Shown here: one piece after another, positions 25,724 through 34,869 of the stretch
How positions within the stretch are numbered: position 1 is the first letter of the stretch
How the letters are laid out: every line of letters begins with the position of its first letter
DNA from: Ignavibacteriaceae bacterium
GTDB taxonomy: Bacteria; Bacteroidota; Ignavibacteria; Ignavibacteriales; Ignavibacteriaceae
Direction of reading: 5' to 3'
DNA: 39,668 bases
Assembly: GCA_013359345.1 (NCBI GenBank)
Contig: JABWCA010000004.1
Coordinates: 1 to 39,668, forward strand
The notes under the pieces: generated by a model
Databases searched by the model: none
The model's input: only the letters and a program-made list of their open reading frames with translations
What the model was told of the DNA's origin: nothing
Made by a program: the position numbers and the translations under genes

Positions 25724-26539
25724 TTATTTTATGCCGGATACTTTACGATCCTGCTCTTTTTTGAGCGGCTTCAGATCAACATTCCCTTCTGCAGTCTGAT
25801 ATGCCCAGTCAAAGATGATCCTGTCGCGTGATACAGATTTAATTCTGATCTTGGCAAAGTGATTATCCCATGTCCAGATCACATAAGTGTTACCCGCATA
25901 AACTCTTACAGTTTTATCAGCATCCCAGCCCGATGTGGGTGCAAAGGGGATGTCTTTCAGGTCTCTGGTGTAACCCATATCCTGAATGTCTGTATCGTCC
26001 CATACTGTCAGGTAAAGCTGACCGTTATATGATTCGAGGAAGAAATCAGCCGCCTGGTCATCAAATGGAACAACTGAAAATGATGAAAAATCATATCCCG
26101 ATGAATTGGGGTTTACATCAGCATCAAATATGGTTTTGTTATAGCCTTCGGGTCTGGGAGTAATGTAAATATCCTCATGGCTCAGGTCACTTTCATTACC
26201 GTTATAATCATAAGCTGTCACTGCGTAATAGTAGGTTACACCGTTTGTAACGCCATAATCCATAAATGTATTTGATTTGGTTGAGCCTATAAGTTCATAT
26301 CTTCCGTAATAGGATGATGAGCTGTAAACATTATAACCGGCCACGTCATTTTCATAATTATAGTTCCAGTAAACAAGAACTTCACGATCCCCGTTCTGAA
26401 CTCCCACTCCGACCGGATCGGAGGGAGGTGTATTATCATAATAAACAGGATCCAGAAAAAAATCACCTCTTACCCTGCAGCCTGAAAAAAGAGTCAGACC
26501 AATTAAAAGCAATACAGATGTCATTACAAGCTTTTTCAT
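25724..26539 (-). CDS. lipoprotein with fibronectin type III domain
   Basis: 271 residues if started at the ATG at 26539. I chose this start because GGAG lies about 8 bases upstream and the protein then opens with a lipoprotein signal (MKKLVMTSVLLLIGLTLFSG followed by the lipobox cysteine at residue 21). The open frame extends upstream to 26734 but that extension is unlike any protein start. Residues about 35-125 are an FnIII domain (PPSDPVGVGVQNGDREVLVY, VAGYNVYSSS, YYYAVTAYDYNGNES). The C-terminal 145 residues form an unassigned, aromatic-rich beta domain (FFLESYNGQLYLTVWDDTD). Probably an outer-membrane or periplasmic surface lipoprotein. It has its own terminator downstream. Confidence 0.8.
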   Translation of the reverse strand: MKKLVMTSVLLLIGLTLFSGCRVRGDFFLDPVYYDNTPPSDPVGVGVQNGDREVLVYWNYNYENDVAGYNVYSSSSYYGRYELIGSTKSNTFMDYGVTNGVTYYYAVTAYDYNGNESDLSHEDIYITPRPEGYNKTIFDADVNPNSSGYDFSSFSVVPFDDQAADFFLESYNGQLYLTVWDDTDIQDMGYTRDLKDIPFAPTSGWDADKTVRVYAGNTYVIWTWDNHFAKIRIKSVSRDRIIFDWAYQTAEGNVDLKPLKKEQDRKVSGIK

Positions 26540-26840
26540 TTTAGTAATCTCCATTTTGTTCTGAATCATATTATTCAACAACCATGCCAGAATGCTATTG
26601 TTTGCAGATGGAGGAATCAAAAAACAGGACGATACGCCGTAAGATGTTGAATTTGCTGAGGTTACAGACTTGTATGATCCCCTGGAGATTACTTGTATAG
26701 TTATCGGTATGGCCTGAACCCTATCCGGTCTCAAATCTGCTGTACACTTAATGTAGCCTGTTGTATATAAAAATAGACACAGGTGAAGTGCCTTTGCTGT
26801 TACAGACGCTGATTCTGCTGAGGTTGTATGAAGTGTGAAT
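26540..26840. other. intergenic region upstream of the lipoprotein gene
   Basis: About 300 bases with no credible gene. It must hold the lipoprotein promoter on the minus strand. Two short degenerate repeats are visible: TTTGCTGAGGTTACAGAC near 26652 and TTTGCTGTTACAGAC near 26793, and TGCTGAGGTT recurs near 26816. They may be remnants or an operator; I cannot tell. The pyrC terminator lies at its right-hand edge. Confidence 0.4.
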
Positions 26841-26880
26841 TAAAAGGAGAAAAGGGCTGAACTTATGAAGCCAGCCCTTT
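26841..26880 (-). terminator. rho-independent terminator after pyrC
   Basis: On the minus strand a nine-base-pair stem AAAGGGCTG / CAGCCCTTT encloses a 12-base loop and is followed by a pyrimidine tail TCTCCTTTTA. It begins 12 bases after the pyrC stop and ends the pyrR-pyrB-pyrC operon. Confidence 0.8.
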
Positions 26881-26892
26881 GCAGATATGAAA

Positions 26893-28182
26893 TTATATAG
26901 TGCTGAAGGTATCGTTATGGTAAATCTGTCCCTTGTTTATTACGGCTTTTGCACAGCCTTTATAGTTTGTGCCGTGAAAAGGGGTGTTAAATGATTTACT
27001 CTTCATTTTTGAGGAATCAAACTGCCATTCGCTTTCAGGATCAAGAATGGTTATGTTTGCCACAGCTCCCTCTTTGATTGAAGGGATTTCAAGACCGAGG
27101 ATTTTCCTGGGGTTTATTGCCAGTTTCTCAACAATCTGTTCAAGGGAGAGGATGTTATTGTGATAGAGTTCTGTCAGGGTAATGCCAACCTGAGTCTCAA
27201 GGCCCAGAATTCCGTTGGGAGCATATTCAAACTCCATCTCTTTCTCTTCAAGGGTATGCGGTGCGTGATCACTGGCAATGCAGTCAATTGTGCCGTCTCT
27301 CAGGCCTTCAACCGCAGCCGCAACATCTTCTGCTGTTCTCAGCGGGGGATTCATTTTATAGTTTGTATCATAACCGGCAAGCATGTCATCGGTTAATGTA
27401 AAGTGATGAGGGGTAACTTCAGCAGTCACTTTAATCCCTTTTGCTTTGCCCTGCCGTACAAGGTCTATAGCATTTTTTGTAGAAATATGTGCAATATGAA
27501 CCCTTGCGCCGGTGTACTCTGCCATCATAATATCACGTGCCACAGTCAGTTCTTCGGCAATCGGGGGAACCGAAGATAATCCGAATATGGTGGAGTTGAA
27601 TCCTTCATTCATTGCGCCGCCGGCAAGAGAATCATCTTCACAATGCTCAATAACCGGTCTGTCAAACATATTGGCATATTCCATTACTCTTCTCAGAATA
27701 GCTGCGGTTTTTATTGCCACGCCGTCATCAGAAAATGCTACTGCGCCAGCTTCTGAAAGTTCGGCAATAGGCGAAAGCGTTTCACCCTTTCTTCCGAGTG
27801 TTGCGGCTGCAACCGGGTGCACATCAACAAGATGCTTTTCTGCTTTCATTCTGATAAAGTGCACTGTTTCTGCGGAGTCAATTGCCGGAGTGGTATTGGG
27901 CATGCAGGCAACTCCTGTAAACCCGCCTCTGGCTGCCGAATTGCATCCCGTAATCACGGTTTCCTTATCTTCTCTGCCGGGCTCTCTTAAGTGAACATGC
28001 ATATCAAAAAAGCCCGGTACCGCAACACAGCCCGTGAAGTCAATTTCGCGGTCGGCCCCTGATGAATCAGATCCGGGAGCTGATAAACCGGTTATGACAC
28101 CATTTTCAATCAGGATATCATATTTGTCATTAATATTCTGTACAGGGTCACATACTGAAATATTTTTAAGTCTCGTTCTCAT
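26893..28182 (-). CDS. pyrC: dihydroorotase (type I)
   Basis: 429-residue amidohydrolase that cyclises carbamoyl-aspartate to dihydroorotate, step three of pyrimidine synthesis. The metal-binding HxH is H62 and H64 in FFDMHVHLREPG; further ligand motifs are VIEHCED, VHIAHIST and IASDHAPHT. Length and motifs fit the class I bacterial enzymes. Its ATG follows the pyrB stop codon directly (TAAATG), and GAGGA within the last pyrB codons serves as the ribosome site, so the two are co-translated. A terminator follows. Confidence 0.95.
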   Translation of the reverse strand: MRTRLKNISVCDPVQNINDKYDILIENGVITGLSAPGSDSSGADREIDFTGCVAVPGFFDMHVHLREPGREDKETVITGCNSAARGGFTGVACMPNTTPAIDSAETVHFIRMKAEKHLVDVHPVAAATLGRKGETLSPIAELSEAGAVAFSDDGVAIKTAAILRRVMEYANMFDRPVIEHCEDDSLAGGAMNEGFNSTIFGLSSVPPIAEELTVARDIMMAEYTGARVHIAHISTKNAIDLVRQGKAKGIKVTAEVTPHHFTLTDDMLAGYDTNYKMNPPLRTAEDVAAAVEGLRDGTIDCIASDHAPHTLEEKEMEFEYAPNGILGLETQVGITLTELYHNNILSLEQIVEKLAINPRKILGLEIPSIKEGAVANITILDPESEWQFDSSKMKSKSFNTPFHGTNYKGCAKAVINKGQIYHNDTFSTI

Positions 28183-29112
28183 TTATTCCTCACTCGTTCT
28201 GGTGCCTAAAAGATAAAGAATTGACATACGGACTGCCACACCGTTTGTCACCTGATCAAGAATGATCTGGTTAGGTCCGTCTGCAACATCAGATGTGATT
28301 TCAACGCCTCTGTTAATGGGGCCCGGGTGGAGAATCAGGATATCCTTGTTGTTTCTGTCAATTCTCTCCTGTGTTATACCGTAAAACTGATGGTATTCTC
28401 TTACGGAGGGGAAGTATTCACGCGCTTTTCTTTCAAGCTGAATTCTGAGCACATTCAGCACGTCGTTCTCTTTCATTGCCTTGTCTATATCAGTATAGAC
28501 TTTAACGCCGAGATTTTCTATGCCGCGGGGTATCATGGTTGCGGGTCCGCATAATGATACGTGCGCTCCCATTGCCTTCAGGCCGAAAATGTTTGACAGT
28601 GCCACTCTGCTGTGTGCAATATCGCCGACAATACAAACTTTCAAACCTTCAAGTTTACCTGTTTTTTCACGGATGGAGAACATATCAAGCAGAGCCTGAG
28701 TCGGGTGCTCGTGAATTCCGTCGCCTGCGTTAATCACAATCGATTTGCAGATTTTAGTGAGATAAAGGGGCACTCCTGCCGATGCGTGCCGCACGACAAT
28801 CATATCAACCTTCATTGCCTCAATATTCCTCACGGTGTCTTTAAAAGTTTCACCCTTTGATACCGAGCTTCCGCTGACCGAAAAATTCACAGCATCAGCC
28901 GAGAGTCTTTTTTCTGCCAGTTCAAAAGAAATTCTTGTTCTGGTTGAGTTTTCATAAAAGAGGTTTACAACCGTTTTACCCTGCAGAGTGGGCACCTTTT
29001 TTATAGGTCTTTCAAGCACCTGCTTAAAAGTGGTGGCCGTATCAAGCAGCATCTGAATATCATTTGCACTGACACCCTGCAATCCCAGTAAATGTTTAAT
29101 ACCTATTTGCAT
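28183..29112 (-). CDS. pyrB: aspartate carbamoyltransferase catalytic subunit
   Basis: 309 residues; joins carbamoyl phosphate and aspartate in the second step of pyrimidine synthesis. The carbamoyl-phosphate motif is STRTR at residues 56-60, with HPTQALLDMFSI and LHPGPINRGVEI further on. No regulatory PyrI gene is adjacent, which fits control through PyrR rather than through allosteric chains. It starts 2 bases after the pyrR stop and runs directly into pyrC. Confidence 0.96.
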   Translation of the reverse strand: MQIGIKHLLGLQGVSANDIQMLLDTATTFKQVLERPIKKVPTLQGKTVVNLFYENSTRTRISFELAEKRLSADAVNFSVSGSSVSKGETFKDTVRNIEAMKVDMIVVRHASAGVPLYLTKICKSIVINAGDGIHEHPTQALLDMFSIREKTGKLEGLKVCIVGDIAHSRVALSNIFGLKAMGAHVSLCGPATMIPRGIENLGVKVYTDIDKAMKENDVLNVLRIQLERKAREYFPSVREYHQFYGITQERIDRNNKDILILHPGPINRGVEITSDVADGPNQIILDQVTNGVAVRMSILYLLGTRTSEE

Positions 29113-29114
29113 TC

Positions 29115-29669
29115 TTAAATCACCTGATTACTTTCCGTTTCAACAAGGTAAACGGCATCTTCACCATCCACCTCCTTAAGTTTCACTTTTACTTCCTCAT
29201 TTATTGATGTCGGGATATTTTTACCGATAAAATCGGCTTTTACAGGCAATTCCCTGTGCCCGCGGTCAACAAGCGTGAAAAGCATGATTGAAGCCGGCCG
29301 GCCCATATCCATGATTGCGCATAAGGCTGATCTTACCGTGCGTCCGGTGTAAAGAACATCATCAATGAGAATTATATTGGCTTCGGTGAGATCAAAAGTG
29401 ATGTCAGAAAGGGAAACTTCGGGCTGCTTGAGCCTGGTTCTGAAGTCATCACGATAGAGCGTGACATCAAGAATGCCAAGCGGAACATCAACGCCTTCAA
29501 TTTCACTTATCTTATCACGGATACGTTTGGCAAGGAATTCACCGCGGGTTCTCATTCCCATAAGGATCAGATTTGCGGTTCCCCGGTTTTTCTCCATTAT
29601 TTCATGGGAGATTCTGGTTATGATACGGCTGAGAGCCGTTTCATCAATGATTTTTGCTTTGATTTTCAT
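29115..29669 (-). CDS. pyrR: bifunctional PyrR regulator / uracil phosphoribosyltransferase
   Basis: 184 residues. PyrR binds pyr mRNA when UMP is high and also makes UMP from uracil and PRPP. The PRPP-binding loop ILIDDVLYTGRTVRSAL (about residues 100-116) is diagnostic, with MGMRTRGEFLAKRI earlier and TLVDRGHRELPVKADFIGKN after it. It is first in the pyrR-pyrB-pyrC operon. Its own leader carries a PyrR-site-like element and a terminator whose 3' arm includes AGGAGG, the only ribosome site before the ATG, so self-regulation is likely. Confidence 0.95.
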   Translation of the reverse strand: MKIKAKIIDETALSRIITRISHEIMEKNRGTANLILMGMRTRGEFLAKRIRDKISEIEGVDVPLGILDVTLYRDDFRTRLKQPEVSLSDITFDLTEANIILIDDVLYTGRTVRSALCAIMDMGRPASIMLFTLVDRGHRELPVKADFIGKNIPTSINEEVKVKLKEVDGEDAVYLVETESNQVI

Positions 29670-29800
29670 AAATAAAAAAGCCTCCTCAACCCGGAGGGTT
29701 GGGAGGCATCCTCAAAATAATTTGACAAACTTCTGGTGGCTATTGACATAGTCCTTTTTCATCTCTCTGTATGAATTTAAAGGTTATTTCCAAAAATAGT
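29670..29800 (-). promoter_or_regulatory. pyr operon leader: candidate PyrR attenuator with embedded terminator
   Basis: Read on the minus strand. A possible -7 box TATTTTTG (29798-29791, Bacteroidota TAnnTTTG type) would start a leader of about 115 nt. At 29775-29758 a small hairpin TTCAT/ATGAA shows a CAGAGA loop, and CAGAGAG is followed ten bases later by the end of AAGG, the spacing of the Bacillus PyrR-binding element. Then GAGG-ATG-CCTC (29711-29701) could form a small antiterminator. It competes with a strong hairpin at 29707-29680: GCCTCC-CAACCC, loop TCC, GGGTTG-(bulged A)-GGAGGC, then six T's. The 3' arm carries AGGAGG, 11 bases before the pyrR ATG, so the hairpin both terminates and hides the ribosome site. 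Confidence 0.7.
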
Positions 29801-29916
29801 TAAAAATCAGTTGATTTAAAAGTAAAAATAATATTAAATGCATTTTAATTTAAGAGATGGTTTATTAGATTTTATAACAAAAAGAACCTCTTTCTCAAAA
29901 ACAACAGGAGATCATA

Positions 29917-32900
29917 GTGAAAAAACTTCTTCTTCTTCTGACGGCGCTGCTGTTTCTGCCGTTAACGAACATAATTGCGCAGCCTGAGGTAAGCACGAGG
30001 CTTACAAGGGTTTTACAAAATTCATCACCTGAACAATATGTGAAAGGTATATTATACTTCAGAGATCAGGTTGATATTCTTTCTCTTGATGCACGTTTAT
30101 ATGCTGAAAAAGCAGACATGAACAGGCGTGTATATGAAGTTCTCACAGCACTTCAGAATAAAGCCAATTCAACCCAGGGCAATATGCGGGCTTATCTGGA
30201 AGCAAAGTATGCAACAAGAGATGTATTTAAATATCAGTCATTCTGGGTGGCAAACGCAATAGCCATTGAGGCAAAAGCATCTGTTTATTATGAACTTATG
30301 AACAGCATGGAACTTGCTGAGATAGATCTGGATGCTGAAACCAAACTTGATGAACCCGTAAGAAGAAATGCTTCTGCCACAGAAGTTAAAGAATCTACTG
30401 AACCGGGACTTAAAATAATTAACGCTCATTTACTCTGGCAGCTCGGTATTACGGGTCAGGGTGTTATTGTAATGGGTGAAGATACAGGAGTAAGACACAC
30501 TCACTCAGCTCTGGCGGCCAGATGGGTAGGGAACAGAAGACCCGCATCCGAAGCATGGCTTGATCCTGCAGGCGGAACTTCAACCCCTTCAGACTGCGAC
30601 GGCCACGGTACACACACAGTAGGTACAATGGTGGGAAGAACTGCCGGCGGTGATACAGTTGGTGTTGCCCCCGATGCAGAGTGGATTGCTGCTAAAACAA
30701 TATGCAGCGGTAACAGCACTTCAAACCATATGGCTGCTTTCCAGTGGGCAATGAATCCTGATGGTAATATCAATACCATCTCTGATATGCCTTGTGTTAT
30801 AAGCAACTCATGGTATGACCCCGGTACAGTTAACGAATGCGGCGGACAGTATGTCACAATGTTTAACTCCGTTGAAGCAGCAGGAATTGCAATAGTATTT
30901 TCTGCAGGTAACAGCGGACCGAACGCATCAACTATCACGATGCCTAAAAATATCAACACTAATGAAGTGAATGTGTTTGCAACTGCTGCAATTGACGGAG
31001 CACAGTGGATTGGCGGCAGCACAAACCCGATAGCAAGTTTTTCAAGCCGTGGTCCCTCAACATGCGGAGGCACAGGCTCATTACAGATTAAACCTGAAGC
31101 TGCAGCCCCCGGTGTTAACGTCCGTTCATGCTACGGTTCAGGCGATAACAACTTTTCGCTTCTCAGCGGTACATCAATGGCTGCTCCGCATGTATCAGGA
31201 GCAATCGCTCTTCTTAAATCGGCTAACCCGTCTTTAACCGGTCATGAAATCAAAATGGCATTATACAATACTGCCCGTGATCTCGGTACAGCAGGCGAAG
31301 ACAATAACTATGGTAAAGGTCTTATAGATGTTTACGCTGCTTATCTGCTTGTTGCAACAGGCCCCGGTTCATTAACCAATCCTGTTCCTCCGGATAATGC
31401 AGTTAACGTACCCCTTAATAACACCCCGACTATTTCATGGACCAACCCTGACAGCGTAATAAGAAATACGGTATATTTCTCTGAAAATGCTCAGGCTGTT
31501 CAATCACTTGATCCCTCAGCCATAGTGCTTGCAAATAATCAGGTGAATACTTCATGGACCGCTCCGGCCGCCCTGCAGTATTCCAAAACTTATCACTGGA
31601 GAGTTGTTCAGAGAGGCACAGTTGATTCAACATTAGGTCCGGTTGTAAGATTTTCAACCCAGCTGGCCCCTGCTCCCGCGGCTCCTAAAAATGTGACTGC
31701 AGTATGGAACGGCGCTAACAATAATACTGTGACAGTAAATTTCACAGTTGCTGATACCAATATTTACGGTCAGCAGATAGTTGTCGATTCATCCGTTGTA
31801 TTCCTCGGCGATACTCTCAGACTTGCTAAAATTAACGGCAACGGCAATTCAATCATTCTTTCCAACGTTCCCTCCGGCATTCACAGTTTCAGCGTAAGAA
31901 GCTTTGATATCGGTTATGCAAGCGCACCGGGATGGTCAGCTCAGACAGGCGTTGGTATTTACGCAAATGTATACTCAAGAAACAATCTCTGGCTGAATAT
32001 CAGAGATCAGCAAAACGCTTATGACTCTATTTATGTTAATGCAACAGAAGCAACCATAAGCAAAGTAATCGTTAAGATTGACACAATTATTCACACTTAT
32101 GACAGTGATCTTGATATTTCACTCATTGCCCCTAACGGAACAACAATTGACCTTTCAAGCGATAACGGTTCCAGCGGCGATAACTATATAAACTGCGTTC
32201 TTGACGATGCAGCAACTCAGTTAATAACCTCAGCAACTGCTCCGATGACAGGTACATGGAAACCTGAATCACCTCTTTCAGCGCTTAACGGAATTTCCTC
32301 AGGCGGATACTGGGTATTAAAGGTGTTTGATGATGCTAACGCTGATACAGGTCACGTTAAAGCATGGTCAATTACACTGATCACCACAGCACCTATTCCC
32401 GTTGAACTTTCATCATTCACAGCAAATGTTGATGAAGGTAAGGTTAATCTTAACTGGGTAACTGCTTCAGAAACCAATAACATGGGATTTGAAGTTGAGA
32501 AGAGTGTAAATAACGGCGAATTTGCCAAGATAGGATTTGTAGGCGGTAAAGGAACAACCACTGAAACTTCTGTATACAGATTCACAGACAACTCATCTTC
32601 AGCCGGCAAGGTCTCCTACAGACTGAAGCAGCTCGATTTCAGCGGAACGTTTGAATATTCAAATGCCATCGAAGTTGATATAAATGTTCCTTCAGAATTC
32701 AGTCTGATGCAGAACTATCCGAATCCTTTTAACCCTTCAACCACAATAAGATTCGGTCTGCCATCTGATTCAAAAGTGAAACTTGTTATTTTTGATGCAG
32801 TAGGCCAGGAAATAATGAGCCTGATTGACGGCAGCCTTACAGCAGGAATTCACACGAAGAACTTTAATGCTTCGGGATTAAATTCCGGTATTTACTTCTA

Positions 32901-32970
32901 TAAACTTGAAGCCACCGGCAAAGACGGTAAGGTATTCAGTGAAACGAAAAAAATGCTGTTAATGAAGTAA
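29917..32970 (+). CDS. secreted subtilisin-family (S8) serine protease with T9SS type A sorting domain
   Basis: 1017 residues. Signal peptide: KKLLLLLTALLFLPLTNII, AQ. A propeptide-like region covers about 25-150. The S8 catalytic domain has D189 (GEDTGV), H230 (CDGHGTHTVG), oxyanion N332 (SAGNSGP) and S420 (LSGTSMAAPHVSG); all are intact. Two FnIII-like regions follow (about 485-680), then a proprotein-convertase P-type domain (about 690-830, YDSDLDISLIAPNGT, GYWVLKVFDD). The C-terminus has the Ignavibacteria linker FTANVDEGKVNLNWVTASE and the T9SS type A signal: LMQNYPNPFNPSTTI to ETKKMLLMK. It should be exported through Sec, then the T9SS, and attached or released at the surface. GTG start with GGAG 8 bases upstream. 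Divergent from pyrR. Confidence 0.92.
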   Translation: MKKLLLLLTALLFLPLTNIIAQPEVSTRLTRVLQNSSPEQYVKGILYFRDQVDILSLDARLYAEKADMNRRVYEVLTALQNKANSTQGNMRAYLEAKYATRDVFKYQSFWVANAIAIEAKASVYYELMNSMELAEIDLDAETKLDEPVRRNASATEVKESTEPGLKIINAHLLWQLGITGQGVIVMGEDTGVRHTHSALAARWVGNRRPASEAWLDPAGGTSTPSDCDGHGTHTVGTMVGRTAGGDTVGVAPDAEWIAAKTICSGNSTSNHMAAFQWAMNPDGNINTISDMPCVISNSWYDPGTVNECGGQYVTMFNSVEAAGIAIVFSAGNSGPNASTITMPKNINTNEVNVFATAAIDGAQWIGGSTNPIASFSSRGPSTCGGTGSLQIKPEAAAPGVNVRSCYGSGDNNFSLLSGTSMAAPHVSGAIALLKSANPSLTGHEIKMALYNTARDLGTAGEDNNYGKGLIDVYAAYLLVATGPGSLTNPVPPDNAVNVPLNNTPTISWTNPDSVIRNTVYFSENAQAVQSLDPSAIVLANNQVNTSWTAPAALQYSKTYHWRVVQRGTVDSTLGPVVRFSTQLAPAPAAPKNVTAVWNGANNNTVTVNFTVADTNIYGQQIVVDSSVVFLGDTLRLAKINGNGNSIILSNVPSGIHSFSVRSFDIGYASAPGWSAQTGVGIYANVYSRNNLWLNIRDQQNAYDSIYVNATEATISKVIVKIDTIIHTYDSDLDISLIAPNGTTIDLSSDNGSSGDNYINCVLDDAATQLITSATAPMTGTWKPESPLSALNGISSGGYWVLKVFDDANADTGHVKAWSITLITTAPIPVELSSFTANVDEGKVNLNWVTASETNNMGFEVEKSVNNGEFAKIGFVGGKGTTTETSVYRFTDNSSSAGKVSYRLKQLDFSGTFEYSNAIEVDINVPSEFSLMQNYPNPFNPSTTIRFGLPSDSKVKLVIFDAVGQEIMSLIDGSLTAGIHTKNFNASGLNSGIYFYKLEATGKDGKVFSETKKMLLMK

Positions 32971-32983
32971 AATATTTAATTAA

Positions 32984-33014
32984 GAGGGAGCCGTCAGGCT
33001 CCCTCAGTATTTTC
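32984..33014 (+). terminator. rho-independent terminator after the S8 protease gene
   Basis: Perfect nine-base-pair stem GAGGGAGCC / GGCTCCCTC with a GTCA loop, followed by AGTATTTTC, 13 bases after the protease stop. The protease is thus a single-gene transcription unit. Confidence 0.85.
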
Positions 33015-33046
33015 AAGGTAAAGATTTAATACAGAAATTTCAGGAA

Positions 33047-34615
33047 ATGAATACTAACGGTGTCAGGAAAAAGCTTCCATGGTTAAAGCCCATCTTTTTG
33101 CTTCTGGGAGCAACATTTTATGTCTATTTCAGCCTGCATGCAGTAGATAAGATACTGCATTACTTCAAGATTAATATATTTGCCGACTGGTACGCAAAAG
33201 ATCTTTCAACCCTGATAAATGGTGTGGCGGGGCTTCCTGAGGCCATTACCGCAATACTCGGGATTGAGATAACCACCCTTGCAATTGTTGTGCAGTTAGC
33301 TGCAAACAAGTATTCATCCAAAATCTTTGATCTGTTTCTTAAAAACAGGGTGAACGTTATCGTGATGTTCATTTTTATTTTAACTGCTGCCTGCACTCTT
33401 CTGGTCACTAATACACTCAGAGAATCAGAACCGCTGCCCGGGTTTACAATCACGGTAACCCTCTTCCTGATTGTTACAAGTCTTATCATAATAATCCCGC
33501 ATTTCAATTATGTGTTTTATTTCCTCAAGCCGGAAAACTTTCTGACTTTTGTGAGAGAGGATATAACAAAGAAAATAAAGAAAGTAGCCGATGGTGAAAA
33601 GCCCTTTATAAAAGCCGATATTGAAGAAGTAAAAGAAGGCATCAATTTTATGGGGGATGTTGCCATTAACTCAGTGGTTTTTGGTGACAGAGCCGTTTCG
33701 CTTCTCTGCGTTTCAAATCTTCAGCAATTTGCAGTTGAGTATATAAATTACAAGAAGAATCTGCCTGAAGGATGGTTTAAGCTGACCGGAACAGAAGGTC
33801 TGGATCCTGATTTCTCCAGTTTTGCCAATTTTGTGATGTCTCGTATCGCAGAACAGAAGATTCTTATTGAAACAAAGGTTTTTAAAGTCTATGAACTTTT
33901 ATTTGACAACTCCAGAAGAAATCTGAGAGATGTTGCTTCAGGAGTATTGTTTAATTCCGAGATGATTGCCACAAGCGCAATAAAAAGCGGTGACAGCGGC
34001 TCACTCAAGATAATACTTCAGTATTTTAATACATATATAAGAATAGGTATAAGAGAGCGTGACCCCAGGGCGGTATTCACAACGCTTGAGCATTACCGTC
34101 TTGTTGCCGAAGCACTTCTTGATTACAATCCTAAAAGAGTGGAAGAAGTGTCATTTTACTTTAAGTATTATGGTCAGGAGGCTGAAAAGAATAATGTCTT
34201 TTTTATACTTGAGACTGTCTCTTATGACTTATGCATTCTGAATGAAAGGGCGTATGAAAAAAACGTGCCGAACATAAGAGAACTGCTTGACATATTCCTT
34301 ACACTTGATCAGCCCATAACCGACAAAAAGACTCCGGTTGCAGAATCAAAAGAGGTTTCACTCATTGGAGTCAGGATTGCGCAGGCAAGACTTGCCGCAT
34401 TCTATCTCCGTAACAATGAGAACGATCTGGCAAAATTAATTTACGAAGATATGAAAGTGGAACCTGTATCACGTATAGAAAAGATAAAAAATGTTATATT
34501 CACCACGACAAATGAAGAATTTTGGGAAATTACGCCCCGTGGTATTAATTTCTACTATATGTCAGATTCCAGAAAAGAAGCATTAAAAACATTTTTCAGC
34601 TGGTTTGAAGAATAA
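33047..34615 (+). CDS. DUF2254-like integral membrane protein
   Basis: 522 residues. The N-terminal third has about four membrane segments (PIFLLLGATFYVYFSLHA; ITAILGIEITTLAIVVQLAA; VIVMFIFILTAACTLLVT; ITVTLFLIVTSLIIII). The second resembles the DUF2254 pattern in which a helix rich in hydroxyl residues leads into QLAANKYSSKIFDLFLKN. The remaining 370 residues are a soluble, largely helical, repeat-like domain that is probably cytoplasmic. DUF2254 proteins are predicted membrane proteins of unknown function. It stands alone, with a terminator before it and a 254-base AT-rich gap after it. Confidence 0.68.
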   Translation: MNTNGVRKKLPWLKPIFLLLGATFYVYFSLHAVDKILHYFKINIFADWYAKDLSTLINGVAGLPEAITAILGIEITTLAIVVQLAANKYSSKIFDLFLKNRVNVIVMFIFILTAACTLLVTNTLRESEPLPGFTITVTLFLIVTSLIIIIPHFNYVFYFLKPENFLTFVREDITKKIKKVADGEKPFIKADIEEVKEGINFMGDVAINSVVFGDRAVSLLCVSNLQQFAVEYINYKKNLPEGWFKLTGTEGLDPDFSSFANFVMSRIAEQKILIETKVFKVYELLFDNSRRNLRDVASGVLFNSEMIATSAIKSGDSGSLKIILQYFNTYIRIGIRERDPRAVFTTLEHYRLVAEALLDYNPKRVEEVSFYFKYYGQEAEKNNVFFILETVSYDLCILNERAYEKNVPNIRELLDIFLTLDQPITDKKTPVAESKEVSLIGVRIAQARLAAFYLRNNENDLAKLIYEDMKVEPVSRIEKIKNVIFTTTNEEFWEITPRGINFYYMSDSRKEALKTFFSWFEE

Positions 34616-34869
34616 AACTTTATTAATATTAGCTGAAATTGGATTTTAGGCTTTTAATTTAGCCGGAAAATATTTATACTTCTGCTTAATAAAACACTAA
34701 ATTACTATATTTACTTACCCGAATAATTTTTTATTGTGATTTGGAGGGTATTAAACAAATCACATTTAAAAGATTTATTCTGTCTTAAATTGTAGTATAC
34801 CTGTAAATTTTTGTCTTGGCTTAGTATAATTTAATACAATCAATAAACAATAATCTAAGGAGATATAAC
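34616..34869 (+). promoter_or_regulatory. AT-rich promoter region upstream of the GldL-like gene
   Basis: 254 bases without a gene. A TATAAT hexamer at 34825-34830 lies 40 bases before the GTG start, and AAGGAG (about 34857-34862) is a strong ribosome site. I see no good -35 at the usual distance, so the promoter call is tentative. A weak GGCT/AGCC hairpin near 34650 is not convincing as a terminator. Confidence 0.4.

Noticed and set aside
26540-26734. Upstream extension of the lipoprotein reading frame
   Set aside because: The ATG at 26539 has GGAG upstream and gives a textbook lipoprotein signal; the extension would bury that signal 65 residues into the protein.
26645-26835. Short degenerate repeats suggesting a repeat array or mobile-element remnant
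   Set aside because: Only two or three imperfect copies of 10-18 bases with irregular spacing; no terminal inverted repeats or transposase. Not a CRISPR.
30501-31073. 190-codon minus-strand reading frame inside the S8 protease gene
   Set aside because: Covers the catalytic domain of an intact protease in antisense; no start signal or protein-like motif.
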